The notes: generated from the sequence alone by a model not told the origin. Shown: positions 48,770-63,672, counted from the stretch's first letter. The stretch: 64,000 bases of DNA from Neocallimastix lanati (nom. inval.) (GCA_016946835.1 JACVTC010000090.1:148501-212500), one strand, 5' to 3'. Program-made: numbers and translations.

Positions 48770-51700
48770 ATGAATTCTGATAAAGCTACATTAATTGATT
48801 TATTTACAAAAGAAGTTTCTTGCTTTAATAAAGGTTTGAATTTATAAAAGTTGTATTTAATCTAAGATAATATATAATCACATAATCCAATATATAATTA
48901 AATTAACATAAAAGACTTTTCAATAATCTGAATAGTTTTTAATATATACTATATTGAATAATTTAAATCAATAATATGAAGAAAAAAGTAAAGTTTCAAA
49001 TTAATAAAATTTATGTTAGATATTATTATCAATAACTTTAAAATATTTAATAAATAAATTTATTTTTATAAAATTTATATAAAGAAAAATTATACTTATA
49101 AAATATTGTATCAAAAAAGTATAATAGTATTAATAATATTAATTAGAGTAATATTAAATAATTTATTTTTCAATATTGAAATATATATTTGATGTAAATA
49201 ACCATTATTTTAAAGCATGGATGAATCATCATAAAAGATTTTAAAAAAATATATATATATATAAATGTATATTTATTTTACAATATTAGTATTAATATTA
49301 AATTTATTACTCTTAATTCACAAATTTAATAATTTATTTCTATATTAATTATTTTTAAACAAGATGAATTAAAAGAAGTTGAGAAATCTTTATTAGCTAT
49401 GGAGAAATGTCAAAATTTCTCAATTATAGTACTAGAAATTATTGCTGACCAATCAATACCTGAACCAACACGTTTTTCAGCTGCAATTTATTTTAAGAAT
49501 TTTATGAAAAAGCGTTGGCCTCAAGTAATATAAAAATATTAATAATAGTAAAGATAATAAAATTTAATATGTATTTAATTCATAATAAATATCATTAAAA
49601 AAAAAAGATTGAAGGTGAACCAGATTATTTACCAGAAACAGATCGTGTGAGAATAAAGGAGGGTATAATCAATCTTATGATCAATGTTCCAGTCAAACTT
49701 CAACGTCAACTAAATGAAGCTATATTAATTATTGCTGATAATGATTTTCCTCAAAAATGGCCAACTTTAATTCAAGTACTTTTTACAATATATATATACC
49801 TTTGTATTGGAATTTTAGAATATTAATATTATAATAATTTTCTAAATGATAGGAATTAGTTGCTAATTTATGTGATGATTATAGAAAAAACAATGGTATT
49901 TTAGAAACAGCACATTTAATATTTAAGAGGTTAATAAAATAAAGCAATTAATTACATATATTTAAAATATATACTTTTATATATACTAAACATCTAAATT
50001 ATTTTTAAATAAAATAATATTGATAATTTATAGATGGAGATCTCAATTTCGTTCAAATGAACTTTTTTCTGAAATTAAACTTGTATTAGAACATTTCTCC
50101 CAACCATATTTAGAATTCTTTAAGGTATTTATTGAAAATTTCATATAATTGTTTAATATTAAATTAAAAAAATTTTAATAAATAAAAATTACAAACTCAA
50201 TAATATAAAAATAATGCATTACTGAATTTGGTGAAATAATTTAACTAAAATTACAGGCAACGGATGCTTTAATAGATGCAAATAATAACAATAAAGAAGC
50301 TTTAGAAATTTTATTCCAAGCTATGTTTACTATTACGAAAATCTTCTATAGTTTAAATTGTCAAGATATACCTGAATTTTTCGAAGATCATCAAGAAGAA
50401 TTTATGACTTTACTTCATAAGTATTTGGTTTATTTTAATCCTCTTTTAGAAACAGAAGTAATATATAATATATATATATATTTTATTATATAAATATTAT
50501 TTTTTATAAAAAAATAAAAAAATATACAATTAAATCAAATAATTTAATACATAATAATTAATTTTATAATATATATATATATAATTAAATATATTTACTA
50601 TAAAAGGATGAAGAAGAAACAGGAATTATTGAGAAAACAAAAACATCTATATGTGAAATTATTGATTTATATGCTAAACGTTATGAGGAAGTTTTCCCAA
50701 AATTACCAGAATTTATTCAAACTATTTGGGAATTATTAACTCATTATGGTTTGGAACCAAAATATGATTTAGTAATATTTTTTACATTTATATTCATACA
50801 TTAAATTATTTGTATTTTTTATATTATAATAGAAAAATTAATAAATTTTAAATTTTATAAATTAGTTGGTCAGTAAGGCGATTGGCTTTTTATCTTCTGT
50901 TGTTAAACCTGTTAGGCATAAAGAGTTATTCCAAAGTCCTGAAATTTTGAAGAATATATGTGAAAAGATTATTTTACCAAATATGACTTTAAGAGGTATA
51001 TATTTATATATATTAGATTTATTCATTTATATTTATTAATATTAATTAAATAATATATATAAAATAATATAACAGAATCTGATGAAGAACTTTTTGAAGA
51101 TGATCCAATTGAGTATATTCGTAGAGATTTAGAAGGATCTGGTATATACATATTTTATATTAAAATTTGTAATTAAAATTATAGAATTTATCCAGTAATA
51201 TCTTTATTTTTAAATATTAGATTCTGAAACTAGAAGAAGATCATCTTCCGATTTGATTCGTGGTTTATTAGAACATTTTGAAAAAGAAGTTACAGAAATT
51301 TTCTCAAATTATGTTACTATGTGTCTTCAAGTAAGATTTTATTTAATTGAAACTAAAAAAATTTAATATTTTTTTTTTTTTTTTTTTAAAATAAAATTAA
51401 TAATTTTAATAATATATATGTATATATAGAATTATAATACCAATCCTGAACAAAATTGGAAAGCCAAAGATACTGCTTTATATTTAATTATTTCATTATC
51501 AGCCAAAAATTTAGCTTCACAAGTAAAAAATAAATAATACTTTATATTAATACATTTTAATTATTATTATTATATAGGAAATATTGATATTCATATTATT
51601 TAAAATTTAATCTATTTAATATTAGTTTGGTGCTACTAAAGTCAATGAATATATTCCAATAATGAATGTTTTTAATGAAAATATTTTACCAGATTTAAGA

Positions 51701-52752
51701 GCTCCAGTTAATGGAAGTGTTCATCCAATAATCAAAGTTGATGCTTTAAAATATTTATTAACTTTCAGAAATCAAGTAATAAATTTTAATAAATGTTATA
51801 AAATTATTTAAATAATAAATATTAATTTGTTTTTAAAATTTATAATATGATTATATTATAATTATATCATTATTATTTTCATTTTTATTAATTTTTATTA
51901 ATTTTTATTAATTTTATTTTATTTTATTTTATCTTTTTTATTATTTTTTTTTCTTTTTTTGTTTTTAGTTTTTACAATCAAAGGATAGATTTAAAGAAAT
52001 TTTCCCAATTATTGTTAATCATTTATCATCAGATAATTACTTAGTTTATACTTATTCTGCTATTTGTATTACTAATATTTTATCCATTAAGCAAGGAGCA
52101 AAACTATTGTAACGTTATATATATATATATATATATCAATAATTATTTATCGAAAAAGCTATGCTTATTTATTAACTTTATATAACTTGATAATATTTAA
52201 AGATATGGTCAGGAAGATATTCATGAATTTGTTCAAACATTGTTAATTAGTTTATTTAGTTTATTAGAAAAGAATGGTCAAAATTCTGCCAAATTATCTG
52301 AAAATGATTATATTATGAAAAGTAATATATTATAAAGGAAAAATATAATAATTATAGTTGAAATAATTGGATTTTTTTTTTTAATGTTATTAATATACAT
52401 TTTATTTTTATCTTTTATTTATTTATTATTATTATTATTATTTTTTTTTATAAATGTTATCAATAAAAATTATATTAAATAATTGATTTAAAAATAAAAA
52501 TAAAAATAAAAAAAAGCTATAACTAGAGTTATTGTTACAAGTCATAATGATATTGTTCCATATATCGATGAAATATTATCAAAGTTAACTAATATTATTG
52601 GAACAATTAGTGTTAATCCAAGTAATCCAAAGTTCAATCATTTTGCATTCGAATCAATGGGTGCTTTAATTAGGTAGATAAATTAAAATAATTAATTATA
52701 TAATATAATTTAAACCAAAATCATAATTAATGATAATAATAATTATAATAAT

Positions 52753-52833
<81 letters not shown>

Positions 52834-54623
52834 TGATCTTAGATATACATGCACAAGCAATCCAGCTTCAGTTCAGCAATTTGAACAGTTCTTGTTCCCA
52901 CATTTCCAGGAAATTATTAGAAGAGATGTTTCAGAGTTCCTACCATATGTTTTCCAAATACTTGGTGAAATGTTAAAGTTCCATAATGATAATATTGTAC
53001 CAGAAGCATATCAAAATATGCTACCAACGTTATTAAAACCATCTGAACTTTGGGAAAATCGTGGTACGTAGAATATATATATATATATATATATAAATTC
53101 AATTATTATTTATAATATTAAAATGATTTATCGTTAATAATATATTTAAAAATTTTAATTAATAATTTTTATTAATGATATATATATATATTTTTTATTT
53201 TTTTTATTTTTTTTATTTTTTATTTTTATTTTTTTTTTTGTTTATTTGTTTACTTTATTATATTTTTTTTTGTTTTAAATTAATAAAACATAAGGTAATA
53301 TTCCTGCTATTGTAAGACTTCTGAAGACCTATCTAGAAAAGGGTTCAGCTAATATTGTTGCTAACAACCAAGTTCCAAATTTCCTTGGTGTATTCCAAAA
53401 TTTAATTGCATCCAAATTAAATGATCAATATGGATTTGAACTCTTGACTAATATCTTCCTTTATATTCCAATGTAAATAAATAATTAAATATACATATAT
53501 TACATATATACATATATAGCATTATTTATTTAATTTATATCTAATGTTAATTAATATATTTGTATTACTTTTTCAATTATATTCATTTATCAAAATTATA
53601 TATATCCATTAAATTAGGAAATCATTACAGCCATATCTTGTTAATATCTTTTTACTTCTTCTTACTCGTTTACAAACTCTTCGTACAGCAAAATATACAA
53701 GATCATTTGTTATATTTATAAACTTTTTAATTAGTGTTCCAATAGAAGGCATAACTTCATCCTTTATTTTTGAAATATTTAATTCTATTCAACCAAAGTA
53801 GTTTTTAAAAAAAAATAATAATAAATATTTATATAATTTTAATTTTAATTTTAATTTTTATCAAATATACTAAATTTTTATTTTTCTTTGCTTGTTTTGT
53901 TTATAATTATTTAATGAAGCTTATTAAATAATTTATTAGATAGTATTATTATTCCAGAAATAACAGAAATTTTATCCCCACGAGATCGAAAGCTATGTGA
54001 AATTGGAATGACCAATTTGTTAACAGAAAATGATAATATGATGGTTGATCCATATATAGAATTATTGTAAGTTTTAAATATATAGTTATTGTAATATATT
54101 TAATTTTTTTTTTTTTTTTTTAAATTTTTTATATTATTTTTATTTATTATTAATAAATGCTATATCTTGTGAAATTAATGTATATATATACTAATTTATA
54201 TTTGAAATCTTTAATAAAATTAATTTAGACCAAAATTGATTTCTCAAATTGTTATCTTATTGGATATACCACAAGCACAAACTGAAAAGAATGTTTATGA
54301 TATTGATGATTATAGTATTGAAATAGGAGAGGCTGGTTATCAAACAACATACAGTCGTTTATCAACTTTAAGTGAATCTAATGAGAAGATTGATTTCCAT
54401 CCAAACATAGTTAATACTAAACAGTACTTTACTCAAAAAATGTTATTATTACAACAACGTAAACCAAATGAGGTAGAAATCTTTTATTATTATATTCATA
54501 CCAATTAAATAAAATAATTAACTTTATATGATATATATTTATTTATATATTTGATAGTTTGCACTCGCTTTAAGTAAAATACCAAAGGATATTGAAGATA
54601 AAATACAATCATTTACTCAATAA
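48770..54623 (+). CDS. CSE1: Exportin-2 / CSE1, importin-alpha re-exporter (21 exons)
   Basis: Exons: 48770-48833, 49364-49524, 49608-49775, 49853-49929, 50034-50124, 50257-50457, 50607-50771, 50866-50995, 51076-51141, 51221-51330, 51430-51522, 51626-51775, 51969-52108, 52203-52321, 52517-52673, 52843-53063, 53295-53472, 53618-53797, 53920-54066, 54229-54472, 54558-54623. They total 2928 nt, 975 aa, the normal CSE1 length, with all phases closing at GT..AG sites. Family landmarks: an importin-beta N-terminal domain (SAAIYFKNFMKKRW; LNEAILIIADNDFPQKWPTLI), the central SDEELFEDDPIEYIRRDLEGSD..TRRR segment, NPSNPKFNHFAFESMGALIRY, and EFLPYVFQILGEML in the C-terminal CSE1 domain. HEAT-repeat karyopherins of this type return importin-alpha to the cytosol with Ran-GTP. 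The first donor (GTTTGA) is atypical. Intron 15 holds an AAT microsatellite. Confidence 0.95.
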
Positions 54624-54912
54624 TTTTTTTAATTTTTCAAGTAATTTGAATATTTAAACATTATATAATTATAATAATAATATATATATATATATAAAAC
54701 AATAAAAGATTACTAAATTATATCTATTAATTATTAGCATTATATATTTATTTAATATTTAATTTATTTATATTTAATTTATTAATAAATAATTATTTGT
54801 ATTTTTGTTTCATATCTTTAATAGTTATATTTAGAAATAGAAAAGAATATTTAACAAGATTAAATAATTCATATAACAAATGTAATAAAACTTACAAAAA
54901 AAAAAGTATTAA

Positions 54913-54953
<41 letters not shown>

Positions 54954-55462
54954 TTTTTGTTTCTAATTTCGTAATTTAATTACTTTCATTTTATGTAATA
55001 ATAATTTTAATATAGATATGTTGTACTAAAAATTAATATTATAAAATAATAATTATTTTAATTTTATTATTATATAATTAATTCACAAATAGAAAAGAAT
55101 TATTTGATATTTTGAATAATATTTGATAATTTATGAATATTATAAGTATTATATTGATTATAATAGCTAAAAAGAATTACTCTTATTATTAATTTTGAAA
55201 ATAAAGACTGAAGAAAATAATATATATTCTATTAATTATTGTAATATATAATAGGAATTATTTAAAACTATTTTTAAATATTCATTTTTGTTAAAGTATT
55301 CTATAAAGAAAAATTAATTTAATATTTTATTAATTATTATTATATATAAATTTCATGATATTGAGCTATATGTATAATATGTATAAAAGAGGCGGGAACA
55401 AACTCTGAATTGTAAATGAAATATGATTTAATTGTAATTTCTTTTTCTACAAATAATAATAA

Positions 55463-55493
<31 letters not shown>

Positions 55494-55965
55494 AAAATTA
55501 ATAATAATAATAATAATAATAATAGTAATAATACAGAATACAATATTATTTAATAACTTTAGAAAAATTTTAATGAATTTTAAGATATTCTTTAAGAAAA
55601 TGTTTATTCCAATAATATAGTAAAGTTTCCTAAAAAATATTATCTTAAAAATTAGAAATTCTTAAGAATAAAAAAAAAATTGGCTGTCATTTATTTTGTA
55701 TAATAAATATTAAAAATTTAAATAAAATTTTAATAGATTAAAAATATAATTATAATATATTAATGATATAATAACAATATATTATAAAATAATTGTTATA
55801 TTTAATATATTTAATTAATGTCAAATTTTCTATTCAAAAGAAAAATCTTTATTAAAACTAAAATGAATTATATTATTATTGTAAAAAAAAGATTATATTA
55901 AATTATTAATTTTATTAATTTAATTAATATACTATTATGAAATTTTTCATATTTTTTTTTTTCTT

Positions 55966-56001
<36 letters not shown>

Positions 56002-56284
56002 AAATATATATATATTTATTAAATATATATTTATAAATAAAAAGAATTTTTTTTTTATAATAGTAAATTAATAGTCCTTCAAAAACTTATTATTTTTAAA
56101 ATAATCAATAAAAATAATTCAATAAATATAATATTTATTTATTTATTTTAATTATAAATAATAATTTTTTTTTTATTTAGAAAAAAAAAAAAAAAATTGT
56201 AAAAAAATAATACTCTTTTTAAAAATAATATAACTAATCAAAAATTAAAATAAAGACACTTTTTACCATATATATATAATAAAA
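54624..56284. other. AT-rich intergenic region
   Basis: Contains a T run at 54917-54947, an AAT-type microsatellite at 55455-55524 and another T run at 55969-55997. No coding-like sequence is seen on either strand. Confidence 0.6.
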
Positions 56285-57931
56285 ATGAATCGTTTATTTG
56301 GAAGTAAGAAGCCAGCTCCAACTTTAGAAGACGCTATTTCAAATGTAATAATTAAATAAAATACAATTAAATAAATGAAACATTAATTATTTATTTTTAT
56401 TAATTATATTAAAAAAAAAAAATTAACAAAATTATATATTAACTAATCATAAATAAATAAATAAATAAATATTATTTTTCATTTTATTTTATGTATATAT
56501 ATATTGATATAATTACTTATTCAAAACAAAATTAATATTTACAAAATTTTAAAAATAATGATTAAATTATTTAAAAAAAATATAACCAATAATAAATATT
56601 ATCAATAATTAATATAAACAAATAACTAATATAACAATTAACAATAATATAACATTATAAATATTTAATAAAACAAAATATTTATTATTAGACCGATGGA
56701 AGAGTTGATTCCGTCGAAGTGAAAATTCGTCGTTTAGATGCTGAATTATCAAAATATAAAGATCAAATGAGTAAAATGAGAGATGGACCAGCCAAAGTAA
56801 ATATTGAATTAATTAAAAAAAAAATATAAAATAAATGGATATTATGTAAAAAATATTTATTAACAAATTTCATATGAAAAAATAACAATAATAATAATAA
56901 TATATTTATATTAGAATTCAGTTAAACAAAAGGCTATGAGAGTTTTAAAACAAAAGAAAATGTATGAAGTATTTATATACTTTTATTTATATATTATTAA
57001 TTCAATATATATTAATATAATAATGAATAAAAAGTATTAAAGATGTAAAGTAACAAATTAATTTATTTTCGTATTAAAAAATAATAGGTATGAACAACAA
57101 AGAGATCAATTAATGCAACAATCTTTCAATATGGAACAAACTTCATTTGCAACTGAAAACTTAAAGAATACTGTTACCACTGTTAATGCTATGAAACAAG
57201 CAAACAAACAACTTAAGAAACAATACAAGAAAGTTAATATTGACAAAATTGAAGTAAGTGTTATTTTTATAATAATAAATACTTATAAAATACAAAAAAA
57301 GACATAGAAAATTAAAAAAAAAAAAAAAAAAAAAAATACTATTATAATATTAATAGGCTATGCAAGATGAAATGGAAGATCTTCTTGATCAAGCTAACGA
57401 AATTCAAGAAGCGTTGGGTCGTTCATATAACTTACCAGAAGATATCGATGAAGCTGACCTTGAAGCTGGTAATTATTTAATAGTATTTAATGAATTCATA
57501 ATAAAAAACAATTATAAAGTATAAAATTTAATATTTTTTATAAATTCCTTTAATAACAAATTTAAATATAAATAAATTTATTTAATTATAAAAATATATA
57601 TATATATAAATATTTTTTATTTAAAAAAAAAAAAAAAAAAAAAAATATAGAATTAGAAGCCTTAAATGATGATTACTTAGAAGAAGAAGAAATGCCAGCT
57701 TATCTCGAAGAACCTGATATTGCTCTTCCAGATGCTGGATCTCAACCATTAAAGAATGATGTAAGATTAACCTTAATCATAATAATAAAATTGTTTATCA
57801 TAACAAAAATTTGAATATTTCAAATATTTAAACTGAGTTCTAAATTTTAATGTAATTTTATTATAATTATATAGGAAAATGGTGTAAAGTTGGATGAATA
57901 TGGTCTTCCAGAAGCTCCAATGAAGGTTTAA
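56285..57931 (+). CDS. VPS60: ESCRT-III protein CHMP5 / Vps60 (7 exons)
   Basis: Exons: 56285-56344, 56692-56796, 56915-56961, 57088-57253, 57357-57468, 57651-57760, 57875-57931; 657 nt, 218 aa, against about 219-229 in the family. The protein starts [18 protein letters not shown], the CHMP5/Vps60 hallmark. The Snf7 core follows: [20 protein letters not shown], then [37 protein letters not shown], and the alpha-4 region [23 protein letters not shown]. The acidic C-terminus ([12 protein letters not shown]) and the final [14 protein letters not shown] tail also match the family; this end binds Vta1/LIP5. It works on endosomes in multivesicular-body sorting by tuning Vps4. Splicing at 56961/57088 uses donor GTATGA and splits the Met codon of KKMYEQQ; the alternative GTATTT donor would duplicate residues. 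Tail to tail with the next gene. Confidence 0.97.
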
Positions 57932-58453
57932 GCCGGATAAATTAATTTAATTCCCTTGTTAAAAGGATTCTAATCAAACAATTAGTCAAAACCAACAAAA
58001 AAAAAAAAAAAAAAAAAAAAATATTCAATATACATTAGATACCTTTTTTTTTCATAAATTAAAACATTATATATATATATATAATTCATCTTTTTTTTTT
58101 TATAAAAAAAAAAAAAAAAATATAAAAAAAATATAAAAAAAAAAATAAATAAATAAATAAATAAATAAAAGAAAATAAAAATAAGACCAAATATTAATAA
58201 AAAATAATAATATTATTAGCATATATATAATAATAGAAATATTATTTAATTATTAAGTTTTTAGATTTGGTTTTTATAAAACGATCAAATAATTGATAAT
58301 TTATTATTATTATTATTATTATTAATCATCAATTATTAAGATTATAAAAATAATACTAATAATTATAGATATTTTCTATTAGCTTTAAATATAATATATT
58401 TATTTAAATCTTATATTCAATTTAAATATATCATTTTATTTAATATACATCTT
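57932..58453. other. Convergent intergenic spacer
   Basis: A/T-only DNA with A runs (57997-58020), an AAAT repeat (58145-58168) and an ATT repeat (58303-58325). It serves as the 3' flank of both converging genes. Confidence 0.7.
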
Positions 58454-60832
58454 TCATTTTTCAATTATTATTGGAAATTTTATATCATTAATGTCATTTA
58501 TTAAGCCAGATATTAGTTTATAATATTTCATAAATTCTTCATCGGATATATTTTCATTATCTATTTGTGGAATTAATTCATTTTTAAGGTACATTTGAAT
58601 TGAATATTCTAGTTCGGCTTTTTTTATTTCAAAACAAAGAGATGCATGCTCTAATAATTCAGATATCGTTGAATAATAATAAATACTGTTATTATTTTTT
58701 AATTCAAGTCGTTCTAAATAAATTATATATTAAATAAATATTAAAATATGATAAATAAATAAATAAATAAATATTGATACTATATTAATATGTAATATAA
58801 TATTTTTTTTTACCTCTTTCAATATCTAATAAATGCTCTTTCCAACTTTTATTTAAAATATTTGAATTCCTATTAATATTATTATCTTTATATAATTAAT
58901 ATAATATATTAATATTAAAATATTAATAGTTCAAAAAAAGAATTTATAATAATAATAAATATTTATATATACAATAATAAAGTGTTTGATTTTCTAAATT
59001 ATCAGACATTTCTGATAAAGTATATAATTCATTAATTATGTTATCATCACTGAGCGATAAATCATCTAATAAATTATTAATAAAAAATAAATAATAATTA
59101 ATATATATAAATTTTTTATTTTTTATATCTTTTAATATTATATATATATATTTAAAATTTAATATATATATATATTAAATTTTAAACTTTATTTACCATT
59201 CATTAGAATTTCACTAATATCAGTATATTTCTGTAAGAGAGAGTTTACACGATCAATTAAAATATCCATATTATTCTTATATATACATATATATATTAAT
59301 ATTGTTCAAATTTTTAATTAATTGAATTTTAACATTAAAATATTTATATATATTTATTTATTTGTTAATTTTGCTTTATATATTATTTACTAACATTATT
59401 TTTAGTGGTTTTATTTAAAAATTCTAATAATGAAATTTTTGAATTTTTATAAGCTTCATATACTAAATTTAATTTACTATTAATTTTATTCATTATTTAT
59501 TATTTTATATATATATATATATATATATAAGATAATAAAGTATTTTTTAATATATAAATTTATTATATTTAAATTTTAATTTAATTTATAAATTTATCAA
59601 TTATATAAGAAATTTAACAGTTTTAAATTTTAATAAAATTTTTAAATATTTTATATAACTTTTTTGATTATGAATTATGAATTAGTAGATATTACTTATA
59701 ATGCTTTTCATATTTCGTCATAATTTTATTGGGTATATAAATTTTCCTTATGAAAAAATATTATATATTTTAAAAAAAATTTTTATCATTAAAAATGAAT
59801 AAAGAAAGCAATAAAAAAATTTTATGTCGTTAATTTTTTTTACTTACTTATTATTTTTTAATGAAGGTGTATTTTTAATAGAAGTTACCTCATGTTTTAT
59901 TTTAGAGTCATTTTTACAATTTTTATCTGATATTATTATTTTATTATTTTTTTTATTGATTACTTCATTTTTTATATTTTTTTTTAAAGCAAATTCTTCA
60001 ATTTTATGTTGCTATTTTATAATTATATTATGTAAAATTATTAAAAAAATAATTAGATATATAAATTCAATAAATAAGTAATAATAAATTATACATATAT
60101 AATTACGCTTTTTATAAAAGGATGATTTAAAACTTTTTCAGATTTTTCAATTAATTGATGGAAGTAATCCTCTAAATTATAAAAAAGTATTCATATTATG
60201 AATTAAAATAAACATTTAAAATATATTTAATAATAATAATAATAATAATAATATTTATATATATAAATGAATTGTTATTTCTAATAATAATATTATCTCA
60301 TAATTTTCATTGAAAATCTTCAAAAATTACCATTATTCTCTATTGTCTTATTAGAATTTCTATAAAAATTTTAAATGTTTTTAAAATTAATATATATTGA
60401 AATTCCATTATTATAATAAGATAATAAATATAAAATAATATATATTTTAATTAATTACGTTTTTGTTTCTTTTAATGTATTATTTTGAATATTAATTGCT
60501 TCTGAATAATATTTATCTTTTTCTATAATTTGTTCAAGAATGGCATTTTCATACTCGTATAATAATTCAATTTGAGAAGAAAATAATGATATTGAATTTT
60601 GAATTTCATTTAAATTAATTATAAAACTTTGATAGATAATAATAGAATTGCATAAACCATAAAATTTTATATTAAAAAGTATAAAAAGTTATTATTAAAT
60701 AATAGTAGTTATTAATTATGTTTTAATAGTTAGACAGTATATATATAAAATTATAATAATTATATATATAGTTAGTATAATTATAATAATTATATTGTAC
60801 TCCTCAATTTTATCATTCTTTATTTCATTCAT
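58454..60832 (-). CDS. Coiled-coil protein of unknown function (10 exons)
   Basis: Exons on the minus strand: 60832-60801, 60626-60459, 60359-60331, 60171-60107, 60011-59848, 59476-59395, 59275-59197, 59065-58973, 58885-58814, 58713-58454; 1044 nt, 347 aa. All phases close, which supports one gene. The start reads MNEIKNDKIEDFIINLNEIQ. Residues about 10-70 and most of 155-347 are predicted helical, heptad-like and charged (IELLYEYENAILEQIIEKDK; NNMDILIDRVNSLLQKYTD; KSWKEHLLDIERERLELKN; FEIKKAELEYSIQMYLKNEL). The middle (about 95-150) is Lys/Asn-rich and flexible. No signal peptide or membrane segment. The shape fits a subunit of a spindle, kinetochore, augmin or vesicle-tether complex, but I cannot assign a family. 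The weakest joint is intron 5 (59847-59477), where an in-frame ATG at 59493 could instead start a second gene. Confidence 0.75.
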
Positions 60833-61403
60833 TTGAAATATTTATATATGTGTTTTTTTTATTATTTTTATATATTTAATAGAGTCTAATAATTTTTTTT
60901 ATAAATTTAATTTATTTTTAAAGTTCAACTAATTAATATATATATATTTTTATTTTAATTGTAATTTCAAAAAAAAAAAAAAGAAAAAAAATATATATAT
61001 ATATATAACAAAATCGTTATATAATAATGAATAGTATAGTATAATTTATTTAGATAATATTAAATTTTAAAATTTAATTAAAAAGAAATTGGGTAAATAT
61101 AAAAAAAAGTAGGACAAGTTTTTAGTTTTTTTTCATCCTATTTAAAATATTAAATATAATTATATATATTACAGTATACTATTTATATATTGAAAGATAA
61201 TAAAATCAAACAAAAAAATCTTTAAAATTTTTTTATACGATTTATTGAACTTCATTTTTTAAGCAATTTAATGATTCCATATTTAAATTTATAATTTTTA
61301 ATTATAATTTTTATGATATTTTTATAGACATCACATATATATATAAATCTTTTTCAATTATTCATAATAATAATAATAATAGTAAAAATTTGAAAAATAT
61401 TTT
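60833..61403. promoter_or_regulatory. Shared divergent promoter region
   Basis: 571 bp of A/T-only DNA separate the start codons of the coiled-coil gene (minus) and the Timeless gene (plus). It must carry both 5' leaders. No individual motif can be picked out with confidence. Confidence 0.5.
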
Positions 61404-63621
61404 ATGGAAAAATTATATGAAGGTAAGTATAATAGAATAAAATTAAATAATTATTAATTCAGAAATTCGTTTAAAAATTTAAAATTTAAAATCATTTTAA
61501 ATTAATAAAATTGAAATAATATTTGTATATAGAAGAAAAGAAAATAAATAAAATAAAAATAAAAATAAAATAATAATATATATTATATCAATTTAAATTT
61601 ATATATTTTCAAGTATAATCCATTCTTAAAATTGGATTTTGAAATTTATAAATAGAAATCTACTAAAATTTTAAAATATTGTTATTCTTTTTTGTTAAAT
61701 GAATAGATATATTATATTCTTTCTTTTTTTTAAAAAAAAAATAATAATAATAATAATAAAATAATAATAAAATAAAATAAAATAAATACAAATCTTCAAT
61801 TAATATTGTATAAATAATTAATTATCTTTCTTATTATTTCTTATAATATTATATTCATTTAAATTTCAAATGTTAAATAGCACATTTATTATCAGGTAAT
61901 TTATGAGTTTTATACCGAAAATTAATAATTTTAAATATATATATATATATTCAGTATATAATGGTCTTTTAATAATAATACATTAATAATTTCAATAAAA
62001 ATTAAAGTGTGTAGTGCACTTGGTGGTTTCGACACTGTCGAATTGGACAATGGAAAAAAACAAAAGAAATATATTATCGGTGATGAATGTTATGGTAATT
62101 TATATTTATTCGATATACTATAAAAGAATATTTTTTTTTTTTTATTATTTTTTTTTTATTTTTTTTTTTGTTACCCTTTAAATTGAATTAATAAATTATC
62201 AATATTTTTTCTTTTTTCTACAAAAAAAACAAATAAAATTAAAAAAAAAATAAAAAAATAAAAAAATAAAATAAAATAAAGACATTAATAAAAAATAATG
62301 ATATTAGTTTTTATATTTAGTATTAACTTTAAATTAAAAAAAAAAAAAAAATTAAATAATAATTTTTATTTTAAAAATAATAATTTAATTTAAACTATTA
62401 GATTGTTTAAAGGATTTAAAGAAGTTTTTACGTCAGGATGATGCCAATGTTGAAAAACATGTTTCTAGAGCATTGGGTTCTTGGATGATTGTACAAAAAG
62501 ATTTAATTCCAATATTAATTGAATATAAAGACAATGATAAAATTGCTATGGCTGTTGGTATGCTAAAAATAATTGAAAAATTTTGATAAATATATATATA
62601 TATTTATTATAAGTGAAATAAAAGAAATATATTAAAAAAATTATAATATAAATTTCATTACATTTTAAATATATAATAAATTTTAGTCGAAGTATTGGTT
62701 CCATTAACATGGCCAATTGAAATTTCATTAGAAGAAATAAAGAATGAAGACCAAGATTTACCTAGTCAATTAGAATATTTAATTTCATATAAAGAAGCTA
62801 TTATCTCAACTGATGCTCTTAATGCTTTATTCGAAATAATTATTAAACCATTATCCGTATCTTATAGAGATCGTACTTATAGAGAAACAGCCTTAATTCG
62901 TTTAATTTTTTTATTAATAAGAAATTTATTATGTATCAAAGATAAAGAGGCATCTGTATTAACATCAACTGATAAACTAAGGAGGTCAACATTACAAGTA
63001 ATTAATAATAAATATATATATACATATATATAAATTATAATAATTATATTTGATTGTTTTAAATAATTAATATTTGTTACATTATTAATTAAATTTATAT
63101 AAATCATTTTATTAAGGAAAAACTTATGATTAAGTTACAAAAATCAAATTTTATAGAATTACTTTTATCATTTGCTGGTTCATTGGATGAAACAGAATAT
63201 GTTGAATGGAATATGTTAATTTTAGAAATTTTTTATCATATGTATATTGGTAGAGATCCAGAGGAAATTCTTTCAAATAAGGTAATATATTTTTATTAAG
63301 TAATTATAATTATTATCGATATTTTATTATATTATTTATTTTGTATTTATTAATAACTAGTTAATAAATATATTATTATCATAATTCCCATAATACGAAT
63401 TACTAATTGATTATTAAAATAATTTAATAATTTAAATAGCATGTTGGTCTAAGTCATAAAGTAACTGAATTATTAAAACATGAACAAAAAATGAATAGTA
63501 TTGATTTAAAGAAAAGATATTCAAGGCATTCAAGATTTGGAGGATCATATTTTATTGAGTTTGAAGTTAGTATATATATATATATATTAAATAAGTAATT
63601 ATATATATTGTATTTAAAATT

Positions 63622-63672
<51 letters not shown>

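Noticed and set aside
62877-63107. Minus-strand frame over Timeless exon 5
   Set aside because: Antisense shadow of a strongly conserved exon.
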